64,000 nt of DNA from NCBI RefSeq assembly GCF_000429585.1, contig NZ_AUCD01000001.1:57007-121006 (forward strand), given 5' to 3'. Made by a program: the position numbers and the translations under genes. This stretch comes from Atopococcus tabaci DSM 17538. Lineage in GTDB: Bacteria; Bacillota; Bacilli; Lactobacillales; Carnobacteriaceae_A. Of the stretch, positions 26,445 to 34,765 are shown piece by piece. Numbering within the stretch: position 1 is the stretch's first letter; each line of letters starts with the position of its first letter. The notes beneath the pieces were generated by a model. It made no database searches. It was not told the DNA's origin and saw only the letters and a list, made by a program, of their open reading frames with translations.

Positions 26445-26495
26445 AAAAAGCAGAAAAAGGGCAGTTGACTTACAATTGCTCTTTTTCTGCTTTTC
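26445..26495. terminator. Bidirectional terminator overlapping the RNase HI 3' end
   Basis: AAAAGCAGAAAAAG (26446-26459) and CTTTTTCTGCTTTT (26481-26494) form a long stem between the convergent ypsC and RNase HI-family genes. The right arm is also coding sequence for the last codons of the minus-strand gene. Confidence 0.85.
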
Positions 26496-26883
26496 TTAAA
26501 GCTTGACGTGCGAGATTGTCGGCGCCTTTATTGTTCTTTTCCGGTATCCATTCGGTGACACATACGGGAAACTGGTCCAATAACGCCCAAATAATCTCTG
26601 TGTACGTTTGGAAAAGTGGTTGTTTGGCAAATTCTTTGTGGACGGCATCCACGGCAGTTTTGCTGTCGGAATAGAGAAATACTGTTTGATCGTTCCACCC
26701 TTTTTCAATAATCCAATTCAAAGCCTGCTTAATCGCTTCAAATTCAGCTAAGTGATTGTTCCAGTCATTTCCCTCCAAAGGGATGGCAATTTGCTCGTAA
26801 AGAGCATTCCCTGAAACAACGAATCCGATACCCGCACGTCCAGTACTAGCTTTGACAGCAGCATCTGTGTATAGTTTTAACAT
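26470..26883 (-). CDS. RNase HI-family protein
   Basis: A 137-residue protein with the RNase H fold. Candidate catalytic carboxylates are Asp7 (LYTDAAV), the Glu of HLAEFEAIKQAL, the Asp of YSDSKTAVDA and the Asp of NKGADNLARQAL, so all four positions of an RNase HI active site appear filled. It lacks the basic protrusion of E. coli RNase HI, like B. subtilis YpdQ/YpeP. It probably cuts RNA in RNA-DNA hybrids; activity needs testing. The ATG at 26883 follows TAGGAG and is 36 codons inside the longest open frame. rnhB for RNase HII lies at 39.3 kb. Confidence 0.85.
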   Translation of the reverse strand: MLKLYTDAAVKASTGRAGIGFVVSGNALYEQIAIPLEGNDWNNHLAEFEAIKQALNWIIEKGWNDQTVFLYSDSKTAVDAVHKEFAKQPLFQTYTEIIWALLDQFPVCVTEWIPEKNNKGADNLARQALRKAEKEQL

Positions 26884-26933
26884 AAAATTTCTCCTAAACC
26901 ATTTGTTTGTAGTAGTAGACCGCTTCGTAAGTA

Positions 26934-26942
26934 TGCTAAGAT
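26934..26942 (+). promoter_or_regulatory. Extended -10 promoter of the EbsA-like gene
   Basis: TGcTAAGAT (26934-26942), 26 nt upstream of the start codon. Confidence 0.45.
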
Positions 26943-26967
26943 AGTAACTTAAGGAAGAGGTGGGAAA

Positions 26968-27429
26968 ATGAAACGGCTGATACATAAACAAGACAGATCA
27001 ATGCGATTGTCTATGGATACGCCATCCTTGGTGATTTATTGGTCCTTGACCGCACTGGCCTTTTTTTCAGGCGTTATATCAGCATTGGAGATACAAAGAG
27101 TCAACTTGTTGACCGTGTCTTTAGGTATCTTCGTGTTGATGATGGTTCTAGTTGCAAGAAGTTCATTTCTCTATTTTTTGGAAGACTGCCTCGTTTTCTC
27201 TTATTTATTTGGATTAAAGAAGGCAAAGGTGTTTTTCAGTGACATCCATCAAGCCGTGATAACAAACCACAAACAAGTTGAGTTAGTGGATAAACAGAAC
27301 GATTTACTCAAAAAATACCATCTATCCAAGAAAAACAGTGACGTTTTTTGTTCTCAACTGAAAAAGCAAACCTCCTCTGTTATCATTACCAAGAGAAGGA
27401 ATAATGAACTGACTTCAATCAATAAGTAG
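26968..27429 (+). CDS. Small membrane protein, possibly EbsA-like
   Basis: A 153-residue protein with two predicted membrane helices (about 21-41 and 47-71) forming a hairpin, followed by a cytoplasmic basic domain of about 80 residues ending SSVIITKRRNN. AAGAGGTGG precedes the ATG. Size, topology and the location between an RNase HI-family gene and a cold-shock gene recall EbsA-type proteins of enterococci and lactobacilli, but I recognise no diagnostic motif, so this is a suggestion. No function is assigned. Confidence 0.6.
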   Translation: MKRLIHKQDRSMRLSMDTPSLVIYWSLTALAFFSGVISALEIQRVNLLTVSLGIFVLMMVLVARSSFLYFLEDCLVFSYLFGLKKAKVFFSDIHQAVITNHKQVELVDKQNDLLKKYHLSKKNSDVFCSQLKKQTSSVIITKRRNNELTSINK

Positions 27430-27431
27430 CA

Positions 27432-27471
27432 AAAGATGGCTGTGAGAAAATCTCTCAAGCCATCTTTTTTA
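27432..27471 (+). terminator. Terminator between the EbsA-like gene and csp
   Basis: AAAGATGGCT-GAGA pairs with TCTC-AGCCATCTTT around an AAAA loop, with a T tract on the plus side and a weaker one on the minus side. Confidence 0.85.
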
Positions 27472-27503
27472 ATACATAAACTAAATTTTTGCGAGGGTGA
27501 TTT

Positions 27504-27734
27504 TTATTCTCCCGCGTTGGCTTCAGAAAGACTTCCTTGAACGATGACATTTGTGGCTTGAGGGCCTCTTGCGCCTTCAACTATATCGAAACTGACTTCT
27601 TGCCCTTCTTTCAGTGTCTTAAAGCCGTCCATGTCGATACCTGTAAAATGAACGAAAACCTCTTCTTCATCATCGTAACGAATAAAGCCATAACCTTTTT
27701 CGTTACTGAACCATTTCACTGTTCCATTAACCAT
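27504..27734 (-). CDS. csp: Cold-shock protein, CspA family
   Basis: A 76-residue OB-fold nucleic-acid-binding protein. RNP1 (KGYGFIRY) and RNP2 (EVFVHFTGI) are present. A ten-residue tail beyond the usual 66-residue core ([10 protein letters not shown]) is mildly acidic. The ATG at 27734 is preceded by GGGGGGAC; the 30-codon upstream extension of the frame has no ribosome site. Csp proteins melt RNA secondary structure in the cold or act constitutively. A consensus promoter and an 80-nt structured leader precede the gene. Confidence 0.95.
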   Translation of the reverse strand: MVNGTVKWFSNEKGYGFIRYDDEEEVFVHFTGIDMDGFKTLKEGQEVSFDIVEGARGPQATNVIVQGSLSEANAGE

Positions 27735-27766
27735 ATAAAGTCCCCCCGAAATTAGTGATGGCCACC

Positions 27767-27787
27767 GTCCATTTAACTTCAATGGAC
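27767..27787 (-). promoter_or_regulatory. Hairpin in the csp 5' leader
   Basis: GTCCATT and AATGGAC form a perfect 7-bp stem with a 7-nt loop inside the roughly 80-nt predicted untranslated leader. Csp mRNAs often have temperature-responsive leaders; that role here is inference. Confidence 0.5.
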
Positions 27788-27822
27788 ATATGCGGAAAGA
27801 AACCCACAATAGGCTTATCTCC

Positions 27823-27851
27823 ATTATAGAACCCCTTTATATACCAGTCAA
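27823..27851 (-). promoter_or_regulatory. Promoter of csp
   Basis: On the minus strand, TTGACT (27851-27846), 17-bp spacer, TATAAT (27828-27823). The closest to full consensus in the window. Confidence 0.85.
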
Positions 27852-27898
27852 TGAAATGCAAACAACTATACTGCTTCTCACTAATAAATTTTGGAGAA

Positions 27899-28096
27899 AT
27901 GCAGTACAATGAAAAGAAGAAAACCATCATAGAAGAGGTGCCCCCATTGACGTTGGCAGCTTGGGAGGCAGTTTCGTTCAGGCTGCGAGGCATTCAAAAA
28001 GGTTCTATAGAAACCGGACGTCTTATGCTAGAATGGGAAGAGGATAGAAATGGAACTGGGAATACTTTCGGTAAAAGGAATGATGAGAATACGTGA
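27899..28096 (+). CDS. Possible small ORF overlapping the ABC-F start
   Basis: An open frame of 65 codons from ATG 27899 (a longer version from 27851 lies in the csp promoter). It ends in TGA at 28094-28096, overlapping the ABC-F GTG start as GTGA, an arrangement typical of translational coupling. No recognised domain is visible. GGAG (27893-27896) is too close to the ATG, and a TTG at 27947 after AGAGGTG is another possible start. It may be non-coding leader sequence. Confidence 0.25.
   Translation: MQYNEKKKTIIEEVPPLTLAAWEAVSFRLRGIQKGSIETGRLMLEWEEDRNGTGNTFGKRNDENT
28026..28034 (+). promoter_or_regulatory. Extended -10 promoter upstream of the ABC-F gene
   Basis: TGcTAGAAT (28026-28034), about 60 nt before the ABC-F start. 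No good -35. Confidence 0.4.
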
Positions 28097-29985
28097 AAGA
28101 ATATAAAATTACGAATTTAACCCACTCATACGGAGATAAACTGTTATTTGACCGGTTATCGTTTTCTATTATGGAAAACGAACACATCGGATTAATCGGG
28201 GTAAACGGGACAGGAAAAACAACTTTTTTGGATATCCTTTCCGGGGATCAGCAACCCGATGAAGGGGAGATAACTGCACCTAAAGACTACCGAATTGGTT
28301 ATTTGAAGCAGCAACCGGATATTGATTTGAACCAAACCGTGATGGACGTGGTCTTCGCGGGCGACACACCGATTATGAACGCAGTCAGAGAGTACGAAAG
28401 AGCCTTGGAAACCTTAAGTTTGAATGCTCAGAATGTTCAAGCTCAAAATCGTTTTTCGCAAGCTGAACAGAAAATGACTCAAGAAAACGCTTGGCTGGCA
28501 AGCACGAATGCCAAAACAATCTTGACGAAGTTGGGCATTACAGACTTGAAGGCGAAAGCAGGCACACTCTCCGGTGGACAGCTGAAGCGGACCGCTTTGG
28601 CACAAGTATTGATCCAAGCACCGGATCTGCTGATTTTGGATGAGCCGACCAACCACTTGGATTTCGATATGATTCGTTGGTTGGAAGATTACTTGGCTCA
28701 GTACAAAGGTGCATTGCTATTAGTCACGCACGACCGGTACTTTCTAGACCATACGGTGCGGGAGATTTATGAATTGTCACATGGATCACTGTACCATTAC
28801 ACCGGAAACTATCAAGATTATGTGGAGCAAAAAGCTGTACGGGAAGAAGCGGAAATGCAGGCCGAGCACAAAAGGAAACAATTGTATAAACAAGAACTCG
28901 CCTGGATGCGGGCGGGAGTACAGGCCCGCGGGACCAAGCAACAAGCGCGCATCAACCGTTTCCGTGAACTAGAAGGCACTGTGAACCAAGGGCAGTCCGA
29001 TTCTTCTATCGATATGGCTCTTTCTGGATCACGACTGGGTAAAAAAGTGTTGGAACTGGAAGATGCCACACTCTCACTGAATGGAAAAATGATTTTGGAT
29101 GGATTTAATCTATTGGTCCAAAATCAAGACCGGATCGGCATTACGGGAGAAAACGGAGCTGGAAAATCAACAGTGCTTAATGTGTTGGCCCAACGATTGC
29201 CGTTAGATTCCGGAACGCTTACAGTTGGAGAAACCGTAAAAATTGCTTATTACACTCAGACAAATGAAAAGATGGACCCACAAAAACGTGTCATTTCTTA
29301 TCTACAGGAAGTCGCAGAAGAAGTAACGACATCAGATGGAGTACGAATCAGTGTGTCTCAGTTGTTGGAAAAGTTCTTATTTGAGCGGCCAACACATGGA
29401 ACGTTGATTGGAAAACTGTCAGGCGGAGAAAAAAGACGCTTGTATCTGTTGAAATTGTTGATGCAGCAGCCAAACGTTCTCCTGCTGGATGAACCAACGA
29501 ACGATTTGGATATTGCGACTTTGACGGTTCTGGAAGACTACATCGAAACATTCCCAGGAGCTGTCATCGCAGTTTCTCACGACCGTTACTTTTTGGATAA
29601 AGTTGCCGACAAATTGCTCGTCTTCCAAGGAAACGGAAAAATAGATGTCCACTTTGGAAAAATCACCACGTATTTGGCTTCTCTCGAAGTCGAGGATCAG
29701 CAAAGCAATGTATCTGCTGATAAGCAACCGACAGCGAAAAAAGAACCAGCGGCTGATAAACCGAAAGAAAAAACAAAACTCACCTACATGGAACAAAAAG
29801 AATGGGAAACCATTGAAGACGAACTGTTTGAAATGGAAGAAGAGATTGAGCAATTGGAAAAAGAAATGGCCGCTTCAGGCAGTGATTTCGAAAAATTGCA
29901 GGAACTGGAACAACGACGCTCAGAACTTACGGAAGCTTTCGAACAAAAAATGTCCCGGTGGGAATACCTCAGTCAGTATGCGTAA
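28093..29985 (+). CDS. ABC-F family ATPase, YfmR/Uup-like
   Basis: A 630-residue soluble protein with two ABC cassettes and no membrane domain. Cassette 1 has GVNGTGKTT, LSGGQLKRTALAQ and ILDEPTNHLDF; cassette 2 has GENGAGKST, LSGGEKRRLYLL and LLDEPTNDLDI. The inter-cassette linker (about 240-310) is basic and helical. A charged C-terminal coiled coil (about 540-630) follows. This architecture fits Uup/YfmR, ribosome-associated factors that relieve stalled translation, rather than antibiotic-resistance ABC-F proteins, which often lack the long coiled coil. Start is GTG 28093, the only start before an in-frame stop. thyA follows 35 bp later. Confidence 0.88.
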   Translation: MKEYKITNLTHSYGDKLLFDRLSFSIMENEHIGLIGVNGTGKTTFLDILSGDQQPDEGEITAPKDYRIGYLKQQPDIDLNQTVMDVVFAGDTPIMNAVREYERALETLSLNAQNVQAQNRFSQAEQKMTQENAWLASTNAKTILTKLGITDLKAKAGTLSGGQLKRTALAQVLIQAPDLLILDEPTNHLDFDMIRWLEDYLAQYKGALLLVTHDRYFLDHTVREIYELSHGSLYHYTGNYQDYVEQKAVREEAEMQAEHKRKQLYKQELAWMRAGVQARGTKQQARINRFRELEGTVNQGQSDSSIDMALSGSRLGKKVLELEDATLSLNGKMILDGFNLLVQNQDRIGITGENGAGKSTVLNVLAQRLPLDSGTLTVGETVKIAYYTQTNEKMDPQKRVISYLQEVAEEVTTSDGVRISVSQLLEKFLFERPTHGTLIGKLSGGEKRRLYLLKLLMQQPNVLLLDEPTNDLDIATLTVLEDYIETFPGAVIAVSHDRYFLDKVADKLLVFQGNGKIDVHFGKITTYLASLEVEDQQSNVSADKQPTAKKEPAADKPKEKTKLTYMEQKEWETIEDELFEMEEEIEQLEKEMAASGSDFEKLQELEQRRSELTEAFEQKMSRWEYLSQYA

Positions 29986-30020
29986 AGCACATCTGACAGA
30001 GAGTTTAGGAGGAAAAGAAG

Positions 30021-30968
30021 ATGGAACAAGCATATTTAGATTTGGCACAGAGAGTGTTGGATGAAGGTGTGGTTCGGGGGGACCGCACAGGAACTGGAAC
30101 AAAAAGTGTCTTTGGTCACCAGATGCGTTTTGATTTATCTAAAGGATTTCCGCTGCTCACTACCAAGCGAGTGGCTTTTCGTTTAATCAAAAGCGAATTG
30201 TTGTGGTTTTTGAAAGGCGACACCAACATTCGTTACTTGCTGGAAAACAATAACCACATATGGGATGAATGGGCTTTTGAACGATACGTGGCAAGCTCTG
30301 ACTACACCGGTCCCGACATGACAGATTTCGGATTGCGTGCTCAAGAAGACGAAGAATTCAATAAAGTGTATAAGCAAGAGATGAAAAAGTTTACTGAAAA
30401 CATTCTTGCAGACGACGCATTTGCTGAAAAGTACGGAACATTGGGAAATGTGTACGGTTCTCAATGGCGGGCGTGGAAAACTTCCACAGGAGAGACAATC
30501 GATCAGTTGAAAAATGTCATCGAGACGATCAAACTAAACCCTACCTCCCGTCGTTTGGTGGTTTCTGCATGGAACCCGGAAGACGTTCCGCATATGGCAC
30601 TTCCTCCATGTCATACACTGTTTCAATTTTATGTAGCAGATGGAAAACTGAGCTGTCAGTTGTATCAGAGAAGCGGAGACATCTTTTTAGGTGTTCCGTT
30701 TAACATTGCAAGCTATGCCTTATTGACGCATTTGATTGCACATGAAACAGGATTGGAACCAGGAGAATTCGTGCATACATTAGGAGATGCGCATCTTTAT
30801 ATGAATCACCTTGATCAAATAAAGGAACAATTGTCTCGGGATCCGCGTCCGTTTCCGCAGCTGAAATTAAACCAAGAAAAAGACAGTGTGTTTGATTTTG
30901 AAATGGAAGACATAGAAGTTGTAGGATACAACCCTCATCCGCGCATCAAAGCGCCGATAGCGGTGTAA
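30021..30968 (+). CDS. thyA: Thymidylate synthase
   Basis: A 315-residue ThyA that methylates dUMP to dTMP with methylene-tetrahydrofolate. The catalytic Cys lies in [12 protein letters not shown], and [17 protein letters not shown] and the C-terminal IKAPIAV are conserved. An insertion of about 50 residues after the [10 protein letters not shown] segment, as in L. casei ThyA (316 residues), distinguishes it from the shorter E. coli/ThyB type. AGGAGG precedes the ATG. dfrA follows 39 bp downstream, which regenerates the dihydrofolate made here. Confidence 0.97.
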   Translation: MEQAYLDLAQRVLDEGVVRGDRTGTGTKSVFGHQMRFDLSKGFPLLTTKRVAFRLIKSELLWFLKGDTNIRYLLENNNHIWDEWAFERYVASSDYTGPDMTDFGLRAQEDEEFNKVYKQEMKKFTENILADDAFAEKYGTLGNVYGSQWRAWKTSTGETIDQLKNVIETIKLNPTSRRLVVSAWNPEDVPHMALPPCHTLFQFYVADGKLSCQLYQRSGDIFLGVPFNIASYALLTHLIAHETGLEPGEFVHTLGDAHLYMNHLDQIKEQLSRDPRPFPQLKLNQEKDSVFDFEMEDIEVVGYNPHPRIKAPIAV

Positions 30969-31007
30969 TTAATTGTATATCGCAACTATGTTTATTGGAG
31001 GGAAAAT

Positions 31008-31499
31008 ATGCTGACATTTGTATGGGCTGAAGACAAAAACGGTGTTATTGGACTTGAAGGGAAAATTCCTTGGAAACTGCCAAATGATATGAAATTTTTT
31101 AAAGAAGTTACCATGTCGGGAGCTGTGGTGATGGGACGGAAAACCTATGAGAGTATTCCTAACCCGCCGCTTCCAGGACGAACCAACATCGTCCTCACAC
31201 GCAACCAACTATTTTCGGAGCCGGGTGTCCTGACGGCACATGACAGGGAAACCGTTCTGGAATTTGCTGCTCAAAGTGAAAAAGACGTGCACATTATCGG
31301 CGGAGCGGAAATATTCTATCTGTTTAAAGAGGACGTGGAGCGGTTGTACCGGACAGTGATTCACGATAAATTCCCGGGTGACACTTACATGATTCCAATC
31401 AATTGGAAAGAATGGGAATTGGTTGAACAAAAAGAAGGTCTGGTGGACAAAAACAACATTCATCCTCACACATTCGAAATCTATGACAAGAAAAAATAA
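31008..31499 (+). CDS. dfrA: Dihydrofolate reductase
   Basis: A 163-residue DHFR reducing dihydrofolate to tetrahydrofolate with NADPH. The N-terminal FVWAEDKNGVIG, the substrate-side WKLPNDMKFFK with its acidic residue, VVMGRKTYESI, and the cofactor motif VHIIGGAEIF are all intact. GGAGGG precedes the ATG. It forms a functional pair with thyA. Confidence 0.97.
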   Translation: MLTFVWAEDKNGVIGLEGKIPWKLPNDMKFFKEVTMSGAVVMGRKTYESIPNPPLPGRTNIVLTRNQLFSEPGVLTAHDRETVLEFAAQSEKDVHIIGGAEIFYLFKEDVERLYRTVIHDKFPGDTYMIPINWKEWELVEQKEGLVDKNNIHPHTFEIYDKKK

Positions 31500-31541
31500 A
31501 AAAGAAGCACACGGCAGATGAATGTCCGTGTGCTTCTTTTA
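31499..31541. terminator. Bidirectional terminator between dfrA and the hemolysin III gene
   Basis: AAAGAAGCACACGG (31501-31514) pairs with CCGTGTGCTTCTTT, with T runs on both strands, between convergent genes. Confidence 0.9.
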
Positions 31542-31551
31542 GATGTATTTG

Positions 31552-32211
31552 TTAAATATAAAAATAGATGGAAATGAACATACATGCGGTTCCGGCCAAA
31601 ACGAATAAATGCCAAACGACATGCATAAAACGAACAGTTTTCAAACGGTAAAACAAGGCGCCCACAGTGAAGGAAAGACCGCCGGCAACCAGCCAGAGAA
31701 TCCCTTCAAAACCAAGCCCTTGATATAGAGGCCGCATAAAAAATATCGCAATCCAGCCCATGGCAATGTAAATCCAGACCGATATTCCTTGAAGTTTAGT
31801 GAACCATACCGTTTTATATATGACACCAAAGAGGGCAATCGCCCAGACGAGAGCAATCAGAAGCCAACCGGTTCGCCCTCCTATGGCCAGCAATGCATAA
31901 GGAGTATATGTTCCTGCAATCAAAAGAAAAATGCAGCTGTGATCAAGCCTTCGTAAAAAGTTTTTAGCTTTCGTAAAAGAAAAACTGTGATAGAGGGTAG
32001 AGCTCAAATACAAGAGTATGAGTGAAATCCCATAAACAAGATACGAAACCGTGTCGGTTTTACCAGCCGTTTCCAGTGATTTCGTTAAAAGCAGCACCAA
32101 TCCAATGATGCTGAGTAAAACTCCGATGCCATGAGTGATGGCGTTCAATACTTCGTTCCAAATCAAATACCGTTTACTGAACTTTGCGAGACGTTTGGAA
32201 GATGACTGCAT
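31552..32211 (-). CDS. Hemolysin III / TrhA family membrane protein
   Basis: A 219-residue protein with seven predicted membrane helices of the PAQR superfamily. Conserved polar residues include the NAITHG motif, the SSTLYHSF motif, RRLDHSCIFLLIAGTYTP, and the C-terminal HVVWHLFVLAG, whose His residues form the zinc site in this family. Members are called hemolysin III after a Bacillus cereus protein, but in Bacillus and E. coli they are linked to membrane-fluidity control (TrhA). Haemolysis should not be inferred. AAGGGG is the probable ribosome site. Confidence 0.9.
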   Translation of the reverse strand: MQSSSKRLAKFSKRYLIWNEVLNAITHGIGVLLSIIGLVLLLTKSLETAGKTDTVSYLVYGISLILLYLSSTLYHSFSFTKAKNFLRRLDHSCIFLLIAGTYTPYALLAIGGRTGWLLIALVWAIALFGVIYKTVWFTKLQGISVWIYIAMGWIAIFFMRPLYQGLGFEGILWLVAGGLSFTVGALFYRLKTVRFMHVVWHLFVLAGTACMFISIYFYI

Positions 32212-32270
32212 ATTGGTACCCCTTTCGTATAGCTTTTCTTCTTCAGTCGGTATACCCTGTGTCGTTCTTT

Positions 32271-32279
32271 TGATATACT
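32271..32279 (+). promoter_or_regulatory. Extended -10 promoter of ypmR
   Basis: TGaTATACT (32271-32279), about 118 nt upstream of the ypmR start. TTGGTA (32303-32308) with TATAAC (32328-32333), spacer 19, is an alternative. Confidence 0.4.
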
Positions 32280-32396
32280 AATGGAGATAAACATAAGGCA
32301 AATTGGTAGAAGAATTTGTAAAACCAGTATAACACAAACACAAAGAAATTGAATTTTTATGACACGATTCATTTGCGTTTTGAAGGAGTAAGATGT

Positions 32397-33275
32397 ATGA
32401 AAAAGTTTAAATCAACGGTTCAGTCTTTTCTGGTTTTCTTAGTTGCGGTAGTCGCGACTTTCGCGGTATTGTCCTTGTTTGTTTCCACCGATGAAGAAGA
32501 CGGCGGCAATTCCCCTGCCCAATTGGAGGAACCGCCTGTCCCGCAGGATATAACAATGGTCGCTTTAGGTGATTCACTCACAGAAGGAGTCGGGGACCTT
32601 TCAAAAAGGGGCGGGTATGTACCTGTGACTGCTGAACTTTTGGAAGACAAAGAGATGTTTGCGACTGTTCAAGCGGTTAATGCTGGAAAAAGTGGAGCCA
32701 CGGCTGCGGATGTACAAGAAATCATACAGACAAATAAAGAGCTGGAAGATGAACTTGCTTCTGCGGACATGATAGTCTTGTCAGTGGGGGGAAATAATCT
32801 CGTCCAGACCTTATCACAGACAGGGTTGAATGCACCAAAAGAAGCATTCGATCGACCTTTGATGGACTACCGCAAAGACCTCACCGACCTGCTAAACGAA
32901 GTGCGCAAACGAAACACGGAAGCCCCGTTGTATGTATTCGGCATCTACAACCCTTACTATTACTATTTCTCTGAGATTGAACCGCTCCAACAAGTGATAG
33001 ATATGTGGAATAACACTACGGAAGAAGTGGTGGAAGAAAATGGACAGTCTCATTTCATTTCAATTGATCACATGTTCAACACGTTGGATAATGTGGTGAG
33101 CGGGGAAAAAATTGAAGAAGAAACAGAGGGGACAGCACAGAGAGCGCATCCGTATTTGTTTCAAGGTGATTATTTCCACCCTAATGAAGACGGGTACCGG
33201 TTGATGGCGGATGCACTGGTTGAAGAAATCGAACAAACTTGGAAAACAGAACAAGATACAGCTGAGGAGCAGTGA
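32397..33275 (+). CDS. ypmR: SGNH/GDSL-type lipase-esterase YpmR
   Basis: A 292-residue secreted or membrane-anchored SGNH hydrolase. One N-terminal membrane segment (about 11-32) is followed by an acidic linker and the catalytic domain. Block I GDSLTEGVG gives the nucleophilic Ser, block II has the conserved Gly, block III is SVGGNN with the Asn, and block V is DYFHPNEDGY with Asp and His. It probably removes acyl or acetyl groups from a lipid or wall substrate; the substrate is unknown. The ATG at 32397 follows GAAGGAG (32382-32388). ypmS follows 4 bp later, as in B. subtilis. Confidence 0.88.
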   Translation: MKKFKSTVQSFLVFLVAVVATFAVLSLFVSTDEEDGGNSPAQLEEPPVPQDITMVALGDSLTEGVGDLSKRGGYVPVTAELLEDKEMFATVQAVNAGKSGATAADVQEIIQTNKELEDELASADMIVLSVGGNNLVQTLSQTGLNAPKEAFDRPLMDYRKDLTDLLNEVRKRNTEAPLYVFGIYNPYYYYFSEIEPLQQVIDMWNNTTEEVVEENGQSHFISIDHMFNTLDNVVSGEKIEEETEGTAQRAHPYLFQGDYFHPNEDGYRLMADALVEEIEQTWKTEQDTAEEQ

Positions 33276-33279
33276 TAAC

Positions 33280-33915
33280 ATGAAAGAAAACCCAGACACC
33301 CGTTCGAAACAAAAGAATTCTCGTCCCAATAAAGTGAATGGTTGGAAATGGTCGTTTTTGATTTTATTGGGAATAGTGATTGGCGCAGTGGTTTGGTTTT
33401 TCGTTCAGATGCAGCCGTACACAAGAGGAAGCGTGAATGAAGCACCATTGGATACATCAGATGAAATAGTACTTGAAGTCCGAACGGGAAAAGAAGAACT
33501 CAGTCAGCTGGCCAATCAATATATCGAAAACAATATGGAAGACAATGAAATGTCCTACACATTAATATTGGAAGATGAAGCACAGCTGCAAGGAGAAATG
33601 GAAGTGTTCGGTTTTCCAGTGCCATTCACTCTTTTATTTGAGCCGTATGTATTGGAAAACGGGAATCTGCAATTGCGGGCAACAAACTTGCAAATAGGAA
33701 CGTTATCGCTTCCCATCTCTTTTGTCATGAATCAAATCGGGTCACGTCTTTCACTTCCGGACTGGATTGTGATGGACAGTGAATCGCAGATTGTAGTGAT
33801 TAATTTGAATGAATTTGAATTGGAAGAAGGCGTTCAATTTTCCATGGAACGCATCAATTTACTGGAGGATGATATCCGCATCCGTATCCATTTGCCGCAA
33901 GATGCGGTACAATGA
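33280..33915 (+). CDS. ypmS: YpmS-family protein (DUF2140)
   Basis: A 211-residue protein with a basic cytoplasmic N-terminus, one membrane segment (about 24-42) and an extracytoplasmic beta-rich domain. The motifs RGSVNEAP, YTLILEDEAQLQG and EVFGFPVPFTLLFEPYVLENGNL are typical of the YpmS family. Function is unknown; constant pairing with ypmR suggests a joint envelope role. GAGGAG (33264-33269) supports the ATG at 33280; the longer frame from 33211 would overlap ypmR deeply. Confidence 0.88.
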   Translation: MKENPDTRSKQKNSRPNKVNGWKWSFLILLGIVIGAVVWFFVQMQPYTRGSVNEAPLDTSDEIVLEVRTGKEELSQLANQYIENNMEDNEMSYTLILEDEAQLQGEMEVFGFPVPFTLLFEPYVLENGNLQLRATNLQIGTLSLPISFVMNQIGSRLSLPDWIVMDSESQIVVINLNEFELEEGVQFSMERINLLEDDIRIRIHLPQDAVQ

Positions 33916-33953
33916 TGTCATATGAAAAAAGAGGATCAGGGGGATAAAGAATT

Positions 33954-34478
33954 ATGAAAGAAACAGCAATTTTTGCAGGAGGCTGCTTTTGGTGCATGGT
34001 TTCTCCATTTGACGAACAGCCGGGAATCATTGAAGTGAAATCTGGTTACACAGGAGGACACACAGAGAACCCGACTTACGAAGAAGTGAAATCTCAAGAA
34101 ACAGGGCATACAGAAGCAGTACGTATCGTGTTTGACCCGGAAGTGATTTCCTACGAGGAACTGGTGGAAATTTACTGGAATCAAACCGATCCAACCGATG
34201 CCATGGGACAATTCCATGACCGCGGCAGCAGCTATCGACCGGTTATTTTTGTCAACAATGAAGAACAGCGCCGGATTGCAGAAGCTTCCAAAAAGAAATT
34301 GGAAGAAAGCGGCCGGTACAGTGCCCCAATCGTGACCACCATTGAAGAGGCCGTGCCTTTTTATTTGGCAGAAGAAGAACACCAAGATTTCCATAAAAAA
34401 AATCCGGAAGCATATGCGAAAGAAAAAGAAGACCGGAAAAAATGGATGGAATCACAAGAAAAGGAAGTGGCTCGATGA
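33954..34478 (+). CDS. msrA: Peptide methionine-S-sulfoxide reductase MsrA
   Basis: A 174-residue MsrA. The catalytic Cys is in [11 protein letters not shown] near the N-terminus. The conserved SGYTGG, the [15 protein letters not shown] stretch, and the [11 protein letters not shown] segment that binds the sulfoxide are present. It reduces S-isomers of methionine sulfoxide using thioredoxin. There is no fused or adjacent MsrB. AGGGGGAT precedes the ATG. The stop overlaps the yozE start as ATGA. Confidence 0.95.
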   Translation: MKETAIFAGGCFWCMVSPFDEQPGIIEVKSGYTGGHTENPTYEEVKSQETGHTEAVRIVFDPEVISYEELVEIYWNQTDPTDAMGQFHDRGSSYRPVIFVNNEEQRRIAEASKKKLEESGRYSAPIVTTIEEAVPFYLAEEEHQDFHKKNPEAYAKEKEDRKKWMESQEKEVAR

Positions 34479-34702
34479 GACGTTCGTTTTACCAGTACTT
34501 GATGACGGAAAGAGATCCACACAAAAAAGATGCGGTCACAGAATTCGCCAATGCGGCCGAGTCGGATGATACGTTTCCGAAACAATCCGAGGATTACCAT
34601 GAAATCAGTCAATACCTGGAGATGAACGGAAACTACTTGTCTTCCATGACGGTATTCGATGAGGCATGGAACAAGTACACAGAAAAGAATGAAGAATTAT
34701 AA
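34475..34702 (+). CDS. yozE: YozE-family protein (UPF0346)
   Basis: A 75-residue protein of the YozE family, recognisable from [14 protein letters not shown] at the start, [15 protein letters not shown] in the middle and the C-terminal [19 protein letters not shown]. It is a small helical domain of unknown function. The ATG at 34475 overlaps the msrA stop by 4 bp, with AAGGAAGTG upstream; the longer frame from 34442 is a by-product. Confidence 0.92.
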   Translation: MRRSFYQYLMTERDPHKKDAVTEFANAAESDDTFPKQSEDYHEISQYLEMNGNYLSSMTVFDEAWNKYTEKNEEL

Positions 34703-34765
34703 TATTAGTGGACAACAGGTAGAAATACCGATAAAAAACTATTATTTTTCTAGGAGGAAGTTCAT

